The notes under the pieces are model-generated. The model made no database searches. It had not been told where the DNA came from and was given only the letters and a program-made list of their open reading frames with translations. The translations under genes were made by a program, and so were the position numbers. Positions 15,131-23,262 of a stretch of DNA of 64,000 bases are shown one piece after another (position 1 is the stretch's first letter; each line of letters opens with the position of its first letter). Location of the stretch: positions 1-64,000 of the forward strand of contig NZ_JACONT010000021.1 in assembly GCF_014358075.1 (NCBI RefSeq), given 5' to 3'. Origin of the DNA: Sphingomonas albertensis. Lineage in GTDB: Bacteria > Pseudomonadota > Alphaproteobacteria > Sphingomonadales > Sphingomonadaceae.

Positions 15131-16195
15131 GTGAACGCCAAGCGCTCTTCGGTCTCCGGGGCCCTGCTCGACTGGTATGACGCGCATCGTCGCGACCTGC
15201 CGTGGCGCGCGAAGCCGGGCGAGGCGGTCGATCCGTACCGGGTGTGGCTGTCCGAGGTGATGTTGCAGCAGACGACGGTGGCCGCGGTGACGCCGCGGTT
15301 CCTCGCGTGGACCGCGCGGTGGCCGGATTTCGCGAGTCTGGCGGCGGCGGATGACGCCGATGTGATGGCCGCGTGGGCGGGGCTTGGGTACTACGCACGG
15401 GCGCGGAACCTGGTGAAGGCGGCGAAGGCTGTGGTTTCGGATCACGGCGGCGTGTTTCCGCGGACCGAGGCCGAGTTGCGTGCGCTGCCAGGGCTGGGAG
15501 CGTACACCGCGGCGGCGGTGGCGGCGATCGCGTTCGGCGAGCGCGCAGTGGTGGTCGATGCGAATGTCGAGCGGGTGGTCGCGCGGCTGTTTGCGATCGA
15601 TACGCCTTTGCCGGCGGCGCGGCCTGCGATTCGGGTGGCGGCGGACTCGATCACGCCCGACCTCCGCGCGGGAGACTTTGCGCAGGCGATGATGGATCTG
15701 GGGTCGGGGACCTGCACTTCGCGCGCGCCGAAGTGCCTGCTGTGTCCGATCCGCGAGCTTTGCGAGGGGTTTGCGCAAGGCGCGCCCGAGCGGTTGCCGG
15801 TGAAGGCGAAGAAGGCAGCTAAGCCTCAGCGCTACGGGACGATCTTCTGGCTGGAACGCGACGGACAGGTGTTGCTCGTGCGGCGGCCGGATACGGGTTT
15901 GCTGGGCGGAATGCGGGCGTTTCCGACCGGGCCTTGGGGCGAGACGGCGCCCGGTTTCGAAGACGCGCCGGCGCAGGCGGAGTGGCGGATGCTGGACGAG
16001 ACCGTCGCGCACGGATTTACGCATTTCGATCTGCAGCTGACGCTTGCGGTGGCGACGGTCGAGGCGCATCAACCGCGCGTTCCGACGGCAAGCGAATGGT
16101 GGCCGATCGACGACCTGGATACCGCCGGGCTGCCGACCGTTTTCGCCAAGGCCGGGAAAGCCATTCGGAACTGGGCCATACGGAGATCTGCATGA
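15131..16195 (+). CDS. mutY: Adenine DNA glycosylase MutY
   Basis: A 354-residue base-excision enzyme that removes adenine mispaired with 8-oxoguanine. Catalytic Glu lies in L-S-E-V-M-L-Q-Q-T (near 41), helix-hairpin-helix L-P-G-L-G-A-Y-T-A-A-A-V near 120, and catalytic Asp in V-V-V-D-A-N-V-E-R-V (near 141). The [4Fe-4S] cluster has the C-x6-C-x2-C-x5-C spacing (C-T-S-R-A-P-K-C then L-L-C near 195-205). A C-terminal NUDIX-like domain for 8-oxoG recognition starts near 235 and contains H-G-F-T-H-F-D-L. The start is a GTG at 15131. Its stop overlaps the next gene's ATG (ATGA), heading a mutY-hydrolase-nudC cluster with two enzymes that deal with damaged or surplus nucleotides. Confidence 0.97.
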   Translation: MNAKRSSVSGALLDWYDAHRRDLPWRAKPGEAVDPYRVWLSEVMLQQTTVAAVTPRFLAWTARWPDFASLAAADDADVMAAWAGLGYYARARNLVKAAKAVVSDHGGVFPRTEAELRALPGLGAYTAAAVAAIAFGERAVVVDANVERVVARLFAIDTPLPAARPAIRVAADSITPDLRAGDFAQAMMDLGSGTCTSRAPKCLLCPIRELCEGFAQGAPERLPVKAKKAAKPQRYGTIFWLERDGQVLLVRRPDTGLLGGMRAFPTGPWGETAPGFEDAPAQAEWRMLDETVAHGFTHFDLQLTLAVATVEAHQPRVPTASEWWPIDDLDTAGLPTVFAKAGKAIRNWAIRRSA

Positions 16196-17544
16196 AACTG
16201 GTGCACTGGATTTCGACGGGGGGCCTCGTCGCGCTGGCCGCCGCTACGGCCTATGCCCAGCAGGCGCAGCTCCGACCTCAGATACGCCCGCAGGCTCGGC
16301 CGGCGCCGCGGATGACGATCCCGGTCAAGGCGCTGCTGCCTGCGACGACCGCGCTGTTCGACGGCTATGTCGCGCAGGACAAGATGCCGGGGATCGTCGG
16401 GGCGTTCGGTGTCGGCGACGGCCCGACGCTGTTCCCGGCGGCAGGCAAGATCAGCGACGATCCGAATGCACCGGCGGCGGGCCCCGACTCGCTGTGGCGC
16501 GTCTATTCCATGAGCAAGCCGATCACGGGTATGTCGGCGATGATGCTGGTCGAGGACGGCAAGCTCAACCTCGACGATCCGGTCAGCAAATATATCCCGG
16601 CGTTCAAGGACATGAAGGTCGCGACCAGCCCCGACACGTCGCTCGCCACGCGGCCGGCGACGCGGCCGATCACGATCCGCAACCTGCTGACGCATACCGC
16701 CGGGCTCGGCTACACGATCGTCACCAAGGGGCCGCTGCTTAAGGAATATGAGCGGCTCGGCATCCTGCCGCTGTCGGTCAGCGCGGCGATGGAAGAGAAG
16801 ATGCGGCCCGTTCGGCCGAAGTCGCTCGAAGAGTTCGCGAACCGCGTCGCGACGCTGCCGCTGATCGCCGATCCGGGGACAAAGTGGAGTTATTCGATCG
16901 GGCTCGACGTGATGGGGCGGGTGATCGAGGTCGCCAGCGGCATGAGCTTCGAACGGTTCGTGCAGACGCGGCTGTTCGATCCGCTCAAGATGAAGTCGAG
17001 CTTCTGGCAGGTGCCGCAGAGCGAGGTCGGGCGGCTGGCGACCAACTACGCGTTCGTCGGCGATACGCGGACACCGCTCGATCCGGCGGCGAACTCGGTG
17101 TTCCTGCAGAAGCCTAGCTTTCCGTATGGCGGCGCGGGCCTCGTGATGTCGGCGCGCGATTACGACCGGTTCCTGCACATGATCCAGGACGGCGGGACGC
17201 TCGACGGCGTCCGCGTGATGAAGCCCGAGACGATCGCGCTCGCGACGTCGAACCTGCTGCCGCCGGGCGTGACCTATGGTGGCGTGAGCGGTGGGACCGG
17301 CGGCACGAAGGGGAGCAACATGGGCTTCGGCGCGGGCGGTTCCGTTGTGCTCGCGACGACGCCGAACGGGCCGGGCAAGGGGACCTATGCCTGGGGCGGT
17401 GCGGCGGGGACGATTGCGTGGGTCGATCCGCTGAAGCATTCGCGCGGCAGCGTGATGGTCAATTACTTCCCGGCGGATCGCATTCCGCTGCGCGAGCAGG
17501 TGGTCGCGGCGCTGATGCAGGACGCGGCGAGGTTGCGCCGATGA
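16192..17544 (+). CDS. Secreted serine hydrolase, class C beta-lactamase fold
   Basis: A 450-residue exported protein with a signal peptide (1-22, cleavage near A-Y-A-Q). It has the beta-lactamase/DD-peptidase triad: S-M-S-K (residues near 104, Y-S-M-S-K-P-I-T-G), Y-S-I in K-W-S-Y-S-I-G-L-D-V (near 236), and a C-terminal G-G-A-A-G-T in place of K-T-G. Also typical is I-R-N-L-L-T-H-T-A-G-L-G. Relatives are esterases, DD-peptidases or beta-lactamase-like proteins; substrate cannot be told. It is coupled by ATGA overlaps to mutY before it and nudC after it, though no functional link to DNA repair is obvious. Confidence 0.9.
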   Translation: MKLVHWISTGGLVALAAATAYAQQAQLRPQIRPQARPAPRMTIPVKALLPATTALFDGYVAQDKMPGIVGAFGVGDGPTLFPAAGKISDDPNAPAAGPDSLWRVYSMSKPITGMSAMMLVEDGKLNLDDPVSKYIPAFKDMKVATSPDTSLATRPATRPITIRNLLTHTAGLGYTIVTKGPLLKEYERLGILPLSVSAAMEEKMRPVRPKSLEEFANRVATLPLIADPGTKWSYSIGLDVMGRVIEVASGMSFERFVQTRLFDPLKMKSSFWQVPQSEVGRLATNYAFVGDTRTPLDPAANSVFLQKPSFPYGGAGLVMSARDYDRFLHMIQDGGTLDGVRVMKPETIALATSNLLPPGVTYGGVSGGTGGTKGSNMGFGAGGSVVLATTPNGPGKGTYAWGGAAGTIAWVDPLKHSRGSVMVNYFPADRIPLREQVVAALMQDAARLRR

Positions 17545-18428
17545 GCGTGATGGAAGCACCTGGGTTTACGGGTGGGACGCTCGACCGGTCCGATGCGCTG
17601 CGCCACGATCCGGAAGGGCTGGCGGCGGCGCAGCGTGATTGGCGCGCGCGGTTGCTAGTGCTCGACGGGCTGCTGCCGGGCACGACCGACGACGGGCGTC
17701 TCGCCTGGACGTCGATGGCGGACATGTCCGACGATGCCGAGCCGATCCTGCTGGGGCTCGACGAGAGCAGCCGGCCGCATTTCGCGGCGCTGCTCGCGGG
17801 GATGCAGGTCGACAATGCGCCGGCGATGCGGTCGCCTGCGCTGATGGCAGTGCTGGCCGCGCTCGAACCGGGTGAGGCGGCGACGTACGCTGGTGCGCGC
17901 AGCGTCATCGATTGGCATGTCCGACATGGCTTCTGCGCGAAATGTGGATCTCCGACCGAGGTTTTCAGAGCCGGTTGGGCGCGCAAATGTCCGAACTGCG
18001 GGACCGAGCATTTCCCGCGCGTCGACCCGGTGGTGATCATGATCGCCGAGCATGACGGGCGCGCGTTGCTCGGACGCGGCAAGGGGTGGCCGCCGGGGCG
18101 GTATTCGGCGCTGGCGGGGTTCCTGGAGCCGGGCGAGTCGATCGAGGAGGCGGTCGCGCGCGAGATTCTCGAGGAGTCTGGGGTTCGCGTCGGCAAGGTG
18201 CGCTATGTCGCGAGCCAGCCCTGGCCGTTTCCGTCTTCGCTGATGGTCGCGTGCGTGGCGGAGGCCGAGGACGACGCGATCACGCTCGATGTGAACGAGC
18301 TGGAGGATGCGATGTGGGTGCCGCGCGAGATGGTGCGGGCTGTGTTGCGCGGGGAAGAGGGGCCGTTCGTGGCGCCGCCGTCCTATGCGATTGCGTATAC
18401 GTTGTTGAAGGAATGGGCGGGGGAATAG
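17541..18428 (+). CDS. nudC: NAD+ diphosphatase / NADH pyrophosphatase NudC
   Basis: A 295-residue Nudix hydrolase that cleaves NADH, and in the wider family removes NAD caps from RNA. A zinc ribbon C-A-K-C-G...C-P-N-C-G lies near 133-153. The Nudix box G-F-L-E-P-G-E-S-I-E-E-A...R-E-I-L-E-E-S-G-V lies near 193-215. The NudC-specific S-Q-P-W-P-F-P-S-S follows at once. All zinc-binding cysteines and box glutamates are present. The ATG at 17541 overlaps the previous stop. The same cluster carries mutY, so the operon encodes two enzymes with Nudix or Nudix-like domains. Confidence 0.95.
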   Translation: MSVMEAPGFTGGTLDRSDALRHDPEGLAAAQRDWRARLLVLDGLLPGTTDDGRLAWTSMADMSDDAEPILLGLDESSRPHFAALLAGMQVDNAPAMRSPALMAVLAALEPGEAATYAGARSVIDWHVRHGFCAKCGSPTEVFRAGWARKCPNCGTEHFPRVDPVVIMIAEHDGRALLGRGKGWPPGRYSALAGFLEPGESIEEAVAREILEESGVRVGKVRYVASQPWPFPSSLMVACVAEAEDDAITLDVNELEDAMWVPREMVRAVLRGEEGPFVAPPSYAIAYTLLKEWAGE

Positions 18429-18457
18429 GCGCGTCGCTAGCCAAGAGGGTAAGCAGG

Positions 18458-18570
18458 CTCCCCTCCCTGAAAGGGAGGGGTTGGGGGTGGGTTGGTCAGC
18501 TTTGGCCGCAACCGCCCGGATATGCGGAAACCGACCCACCCCCGTCCCCTCCCTTGCAGGGAGGGGGGAA
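18458..18570. repeat. Family D palindromic repeat
   Basis: Left arm CTCCCCTCCCTGAAAGGGAG followed by GGGTTGGGGGTGGGTTGG, and right arm CCGACCCACCCCCG followed by CCCCTCCCTTGCAGGGAGG. The outer arms are hairpins themselves, and the G-rich and C-rich inner flanks pair across a loop of about 40 bases. It lies between the convergent ends of nudC and the LLM oxidoreductase gene. Related copies are at 34466-34566 and, in part, inside ileS at 49141. Confidence 0.85.
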
Positions 18571-18581
18571 GATGACGTTCC

Positions 18582-19580
18582 TTACGCCGCGATCTTCAAA
18601 TCCTGCATCACGTCCGCCGTGATCGACAAACTCCGCTTGCGCGCGTCATGGTCGTAGATCGCGCTCGTCACCATGACCTCGTCGACCCCGGTCCGCTCGA
18701 TGAACGCGGCGATCCCGCGGGCGACCTTGGCCGGGCTGCCGACCGCCGAGCATTGCAGCACATGGTCGAGGATCTGGTTGCCCTGCGCGCCAAGCGACTC
18801 GCGGTAGCCGGCGAGGGGCGGCTTCATCTTGCCGGGGTTGCCGGTGCGAAGCGCCACGAACGACTGCTGCTGCGAACTGGCGAGCAGTTCGGCCTCGGCG
18901 TCCGTGTCCGCCGCGAACACGTTGAAGCCGGCCATCGCGTGCGGCTTGGCAAGGCGCGCCGACGGACGGAAATCGCGGCGGTAGATCGCCAGCGCGGCAT
19001 CGAGCGCGTCGGGCGCGAAATGCGAGGCGAAGGCGTAGGGCAGGCCAAGCGCGGCGGCGAGTTGCGCACCGAACGTGCTGGAGCCGAGAATCCACATATC
19101 GACATCCGCACCCGCACCCGGCGTGGCGACGATCCCGGTCTGGCCGTCGTTCGCGAAATAGCTCTGCAGCTCCATCACGTCCTGCGGGAAGGCGTTGGCG
19201 TCGGTCTCCAGCGTGCGGCGCATCGCGCGCGCGACGCGCTGGTCCGAGCCGGGCGCGCGGCCGAGACCCAGGTCGATGCGGCCGGGGAACAGCGCATCGA
19301 GCGTGCCGAACTGCTCGGCGATCACCAGCGGCGCATGGTTGGGGAGCATGATGCCGCCCGACCCGACGCGGATGGTGGAGGTCGCGGCGGCGACGTGCGC
19401 GATCACGACCGCGGTCGCGGCGGAGGCGATCCCGGTCATGCCGTGATGTTCGGCGACCCAATAGCGCTGGAATCCGACGCTCTCGGCATGGCGCGCGAGA
19501 TCGGCCGCGTTGGCGAGCGATTGGGAGATGGTGCCGCCTTCGACGACGGGGACCAGATCGAGCAGGGAATAGCGTGTCAT
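18582..19580 (-). CDS. LLM-class flavin-dependent oxidoreductase
   Basis: A 332-residue luciferase-like monooxygenase. The sequence follows the single-domain LLM group (YhbW/MsnO8-like): L-D-L-V-P-V near the start, Y-W-V-A-E-H-H-G-M near 42, then [15 protein letters not shown] near 72 and [14 protein letters not shown] near 105. It probably uses reduced FMN to oxidise an unknown substrate. The ATG at 19580 fits the usual family N-terminus; the frame runs further upstream but that extension looks non-coding. It is divergent from the HAD nucleotidase gene. Confidence 0.88.
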   Translation of the reverse strand: MTRYSLLDLVPVVEGGTISQSLANAADLARHAESVGFQRYWVAEHHGMTGIASAATAVVIAHVAAATSTIRVGSGGIMLPNHAPLVIAEQFGTLDALFPGRIDLGLGRAPGSDQRVARAMRRTLETDANAFPQDVMELQSYFANDGQTGIVATPGAGADVDMWILGSSTFGAQLAAALGLPYAFASHFAPDALDAALAIYRRDFRPSARLAKPHAMAGFNVFAADTDAEAELLASSQQQSFVALRTGNPGKMKPPLAGYRESLGAQGNQILDHVLQCSAVGSPAKVARGIAAFIERTGVDEVMVTSAIYDHDARKRSLSITADVMQDLKIAA

Positions 19581-19705
19581 GCACCAGAGATAGGTACCGA
19601 ACGGTAGCTTATCCACCCTTGATGTGGATTGCGGTACTTTCGTCTGCTTGGGCAAGCGTCAGCCGGCTTGTCGCCACGCCTCGCGCTCCCTAGAGGTTCC
19701 GGCCG

Positions 19706-20371
19706 ATGCTTGCCCGCCTAAATCACGTCCGCAACTGGATCTTCGATCTCGACAACACGCTGTACCCGGCGAGCGCGGACCTGTTCGCGCAGGTCGATCA
19801 GCGGATGACCGGGTTCATCCAGGATCTGCTCGGCCTCGACCATGACGAGGCGCGGCGCGTGCAGAAGGGGTATTTCCACAACCACGGCACGACGCTGTCG
19901 GGGTTGATGACCGAGCATCATGTCGACCCGCACGCGTTCCTGGAGCATGTCCACGATATCGAGATGGACGTGCTGGAGCATGACGCGCCGCTGGTCGCGG
20001 CGATCGCCAAGCTGCCGGGGCGCAAGCTGGTCTTTACCAACGGCGACAAGCCCTATGCGCTGAAGATCCTCGATCGGCTCGGGCTGGGCGAGAGTTTCGA
20101 GGCGATCCACGACATCCACGCGATGGACCTGATGCCGAAGCCGCATGCGTCGGCCTATGCAGGCTTCTGCGCGGCGTTCGATATCGATCCGCGGGAGTCG
20201 CTGTTCGTCGACGACATGACGCGCAATCTCGCGCCGGCCAAGGCGATCGGGATGACGACCGTGTGGGTCGACAACGGCTCCGAGCAGTCCCCCGGCGGCG
20301 CGCGCGACCACATCGATTTTACCGTGCCGGTGCTTGCGCCGTGGCTCGAAACCATCCTGGAGACATCATGA
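19706..20371 (+). CDS. HAD-family pyrimidine 5'-nucleotidase
   Basis: A 221-residue HAD phosphatase of the SDT1/pyrimidine 5'-nucleotidase type. Motif I is F-D-L-D-N-T-L-Y-P (Asp near 15-17), motif II is F-T-N-G-D-K (near 111), motif III Lys lies in M-P-K-P-H-A-S-A-Y, and motif IV is F-V-D-D-M-T-R-N (near 172). A helical C1 cap follows motif I. It would dephosphorylate UMP/CMP-like nucleotides. The TGA overlaps the dapD ATG, so the two are translationally coupled, a pairing that has no obvious metabolic logic. Confidence 0.88.
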   Translation: MLARLNHVRNWIFDLDNTLYPASADLFAQVDQRMTGFIQDLLGLDHDEARRVQKGYFHNHGTTLSGLMTEHHVDPHAFLEHVHDIEMDVLEHDAPLVAAIAKLPGRKLVFTNGDKPYALKILDRLGLGESFEAIHDIHAMDLMPKPHASAYAGFCAAFDIDPRESLFVDDMTRNLAPAKAIGMTTVWVDNGSEQSPGGARDHIDFTVPVLAPWLETILETS

Positions 20372-21189
20372 CCTTGCAGACCATCATCGACGCCGCCTGG
20401 GATGACCGCGCGAACCTCGGCCTCGATACCAGGGGTGAGATCCGCGATGCCGTCGAGTCCGCGCTGGCGATGCTGGACGCGGGAACGGCCCGCGTTGCCG
20501 AGCCGACGGATGGCGGCTGGCAGGTCAATCAGTGGCTGAAGAAAGCCGTGCTGCTTTCGTTCCGGCTCAACGACAATGTCGTGATCGACGGCGGTTCGGC
20601 CGGTGCGCCGGCGTTCGACAAGGTGCCGTCGAAGTTCGCGGGCTGGGGCGATGCGGAGTTCCGTGCGGCGGGTATCCGCGTCGTGCCGGGTGCGGTCGCG
20701 CGGCGCGGGAGCTTCATCGCCAAGGGCGCGATCCTGATGCCGAGCTTTGTCAACATCGGCGCCTATGTCGGCGAGGGCACGATGGTCGACGCGTGGGCGA
20801 CCGTCGGCAGTTGCGCGCAGATCGGCAAGAACGTCCATCTGTCGGGCGGAGCCGGCATCGGCGGCGTGCTCGAGCCGTTGCAGGCCGATCCTGTCATCAT
20901 CGGCGACGGCGCGTTCATCGGCGCGCGCGCGGAAGTGGCCGAGGGCGTTCGCGTCGGCGAGGGCGCGGTGCTGTCGATGGGCGTGTACCTCGGCGCCTCG
21001 ACCAAGATCATCGACCGCAAGACTGGCGAGGTGTTCAAAGGCGAAGTGCCGCCATACGCCGTCGTTGTGCCAGGCACGATAGGTGGGGTCGGTAACGTGA
21101 CGCCCGCTTTGTATTGCGCCGTGATTGTCAAACGGGTCGACGCGCAAACCCGCTCGAAGACCAGCATCAACGACCTGCTAAGGGACTGA
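20368..21189 (+). CDS. dapD: Tetrahydrodipicolinate N-succinyltransferase DapD
   Basis: A 273-residue enzyme of the succinylase branch of lysine/meso-diaminopimelate synthesis. It transfers succinyl from succinyl-CoA to tetrahydrodipicolinate. The N-terminal helical domain includes the start [10 protein letters not shown]. The left-handed beta helix, built from hexapeptide repeats, covers about 100-240 ([30 protein letters not shown]). Length and motifs are complete. It supplies DAP for peptidoglycan as well as lysine. Confidence 0.97.
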   Translation: MTLQTIIDAAWDDRANLGLDTRGEIRDAVESALAMLDAGTARVAEPTDGGWQVNQWLKKAVLLSFRLNDNVVIDGGSAGAPAFDKVPSKFAGWGDAEFRAAGIRVVPGAVARRGSFIAKGAILMPSFVNIGAYVGEGTMVDAWATVGSCAQIGKNVHLSGGAGIGGVLEPLQADPVIIGDGAFIGARAEVAEGVRVGEGAVLSMGVYLGASTKIIDRKTGEVFKGEVPPYAVVVPGTIGGVGNVTPALYCAVIVKRVDAQTRSKTSINDLLRD

Positions 21190-21236
21190 TCGGGTCGACA
21201 ATGCTGCGACTGCTGCCTATCCCCGACGAAACAGTC

Positions 21237-21253
21237 CGAGGAGAAATATTTTG
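21237..21253 (+). promoter_or_regulatory. Ribosome binding site supporting a TTG start for glpX
   Basis: GAGGAGAAAT lies a few bases upstream of a TTG at 21251, at good spacing. The next in-frame ATG is at 21299 and would remove the conserved N-terminal helix. The TTG is therefore the likely start. Confidence 0.7.
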
Positions 21254-22222
21254 ACCGCTGCCGCCAGCCAGGTTCTCGACCGCGTCCTCGTCCTCGAAAT
21301 GGTCCGCGTGACCGAGGCCGCAGCGATCGCCGCGTCCACGCTCGTCGGGCGTGGTGACGAGAAGGCCGCGGATGCGGCTGCGGTCGAGGCGATGCGCGAG
21401 GCGCTCAACTCGCTGTACATGGACGGCACCGTCGTGATCGGCGAGGGCGAGCGCGACGAGGCGCCGATGCTGTTCATCGGCGAGAAGGTCGGCTCCGCGA
21501 TCGGCAAGGGCCCGAAGATCGACATCGCGCTCGACCCGCTCGAAGGCACGACGATCTGCGCCACCGCAGGGCCGAACAGCCTCGCCGTGCTGGCGATCGC
21601 CGAAGAGGGCGGGCTGCTCAACGCGCCCGACGTCTACATGGACAAGATCGCGGTCGGGCCAGGCTATCCCGAGGGCATCATCGATCTCGACAAGACGCCG
21701 ACCGAGAACATCAACGCCGTCGCCGCCGCCAAGGGCGTGCCGGCGCGCGACCTGATCGTGTGCGTGCTCGATCGTCCGCGTCACGAAAAGCTGATCGCCG
21801 AGCTGCGGAAAGTCGGCTGCGGGATCATGCTGATCGGTGACGGCGACGTCGCCGGCGTGATCGCGACGTCCGATCCCGAGACCACGGTCGACGTGTATAT
21901 GGGTTCGGGCGGCGCGCCCGAGGGTGTGCTGGCGTGCGCTGCGCTGCGCTGCGTCGGCGGTCAGTTCAAGGGTCGGCTGCTGTTCCGCAACGACGACGAG
22001 CGCGGCCGTGCGGCGAAGTGGGGGATCACCGATCTCGACAAGCAGTACGACCTGTCCGAGCTGGCGAAGGGCGACTGCATCTTTGCGGCGACCGGCGTGA
22101 CGGACGGCTCGCTGCTGGCCGGCGTGAAGCGGAAGAAGGGCAAGATGACCACCGAGAGCGTCGTGATGCGCGCGTCTTCGGGGACGGTGCGCTGGGTCAA
22201 GGGCGAGCATCGGACGGATTGA
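21251..22222 (+). CDS. glpX: Class II fructose-1,6-bisphosphatase GlpX
   Basis: A 323-residue lithium-sensitive-type phosphatase that converts fructose-1,6-bisphosphate to fructose-6-phosphate in gluconeogenesis. Visible motifs are E-M-V-R-V-T-E-A-A-A-I-A near residue 16, D-G-T-V-V-I-G-E-G-E-R-D-E-A near 57, the metal site D-I-A-L-D-P-L-E-G-T-T near 94, and a C-terminal R-A-S-S-G-T-V-R-W. The length is normal. It uses a TTG start with a strong Shine-Dalgarno. It follows dapD by 61 bases and could share its transcript. A pair of palindromic repeats follows. Confidence 0.95.
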   Translation: MTAAASQVLDRVLVLEMVRVTEAAAIAASTLVGRGDEKAADAAAVEAMREALNSLYMDGTVVIGEGERDEAPMLFIGEKVGSAIGKGPKIDIALDPLEGTTICATAGPNSLAVLAIAEEGGLLNAPDVYMDKIAVGPGYPEGIIDLDKTPTENINAVAAAKGVPARDLIVCVLDRPRHEKLIAELRKVGCGIMLIGDGDVAGVIATSDPETTVDVYMGSGGAPEGVLACAALRCVGGQFKGRLLFRNDDERGRAAKWGITDLDKQYDLSELAKGDCIFAATGVTDGSLLAGVKRKKGKMTTESVVMRASSGTVRWVKGEHRTD

Positions 22223-22242
22223 ACGAGCGACCCGAGTGGGGA

Positions 22243-22440
22243 GCACCACCCCGGCGAAGGCCGGGGCCCAAGTGGAACGTCCAGAGTAATGAAGCGGATC
22301 GCGCCGTTAGCGACGTTTCCCAATTGGGCCCCGGCCTCCGCCGGGGTGGAGCGCTTGGCTAAGGCAAGGGACTGACCAGGTATTGTTTCCCCGCGAAGGC
22401 GGGGACCCAGGCTGGGCTCCCGCCTTCGCGGGAGAACAAG
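22243..22440. repeat. Paired palindromic elements, family B then family A
   Basis: Family B at 22243-22350, with arms CCCCGGCGAAGGCCGGGG and CCCCGGCCTCCGCCGGGG. One inner CCAATTGGG is decayed to CCAAGTGG. Family A at 22384-22440 is the canonical nested palindrome. The order is reversed compared with the copy upstream of smc. It lies between glpX and the CPBP gene, both on the plus strand. Confidence 0.9.
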
Positions 22441-22477
22441 GACGAGCGGTGGAACGCATGAGGGGCGAAGTGACCGC

Positions 22478-23209
22478 ATGATCCTTCCCAACGGCCTCCT
22501 CCTCGCGACCCTCATGAGCCTCGTCTGGTTCCTCAAGGGCGACCTCCTCGGTTATCGCCGCATCAAGCGCCTCCCCGACACCGCCTCGCGCCAGAAAACC
22601 TACCGCCTGTGGATCGCCAAGGCCGCGATCGCCTTCGTCCTGCCGGCCATCATCGGCCTCGCGCTACTGGATCGCCTCGACGCCATCGTCACCGTCCCCC
22701 CTGAGTTCGACGTCCTCCGCAGCCTTCTGCCAAGCCTCGCCGGCGACAGCCGCGCGGAACTGCTCGGCATGATCGGTGGAAGCGCGCTCGGCGGCCTGGT
22801 CATCGGCGCGGTCCTCGCGACGCGGCGCAACTGGCGCATCCTCAAGACGATCGGCAATGTCGGGTCGCTCCTGCCGCGCAACCGGCCCGAGATCATGCAC
22901 GCCGCCGCCATGTCGATCGCGGCGGGTATATCCGAAGAACTCGCCTTCCGCCTGTTCCTGCCGCTGCTGGGCGCGCTCGTGACCGGCAACGCGTTCGTCG
23001 CGTTCGCCGTCGCGATCGCGGCGTTCGGTGCGATGCACCTCTATCAGGGGCGAGCCGGCGTGATCGCGACCACGCTCGTCGGCGCGCTGATGGCAGCGAT
23101 CTATCTGATGACCGGCGAGTTGTGGCTGGCGATGCTCCTGCATGCGCTGATCGATCTCAATTCGCTGGCATTGCGACCGGCGCTGACCGGAGCGTGGCGC
23201 GCGGCTTGA
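22478..23209 (+). CDS. CPBP-family intramembrane metalloprotease-like protein
   Basis: A 243-residue protein with about six hydrophobic helices. The CPBP (CAAX protease/bacteriocin-processing, Abi) motifs are all present: S-E-E-L-A-F-R near 152 (E-E-x-x-x-R), F-G-A-M-H-L-Y-Q-G near 185 (F-x-x-x-H) and L-H-A-L-I-D-L-N-S near 228 (H-x-x-x-N/D). These coordinate the metal in the Rce1 family. In bacteria many members act in bacteriocin self-immunity or membrane-protein processing, but no bacteriocin-like neighbour is seen here. It precedes the CocE-type hydrolase by 53 bases on the same strand. Confidence 0.85.
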   Translation: MILPNGLLLATLMSLVWFLKGDLLGYRRIKRLPDTASRQKTYRLWIAKAAIAFVLPAIIGLALLDRLDAIVTVPPEFDVLRSLLPSLAGDSRAELLGMIGGSALGGLVIGAVLATRRNWRILKTIGNVGSLLPRNRPEIMHAAAMSIAAGISEELAFRLFLPLLGALVTGNAFVAFAVAIAAFGAMHLYQGRAGVIATTLVGALMAAIYLMTGELWLAMLLHALIDLNSLALRPALTGAWRAA

Positions 23210-23262
23210 CTTCGCCTTCGCGGGTTCGTCCAATCGCGGCACGGTTCACGAAGGGAAATTCC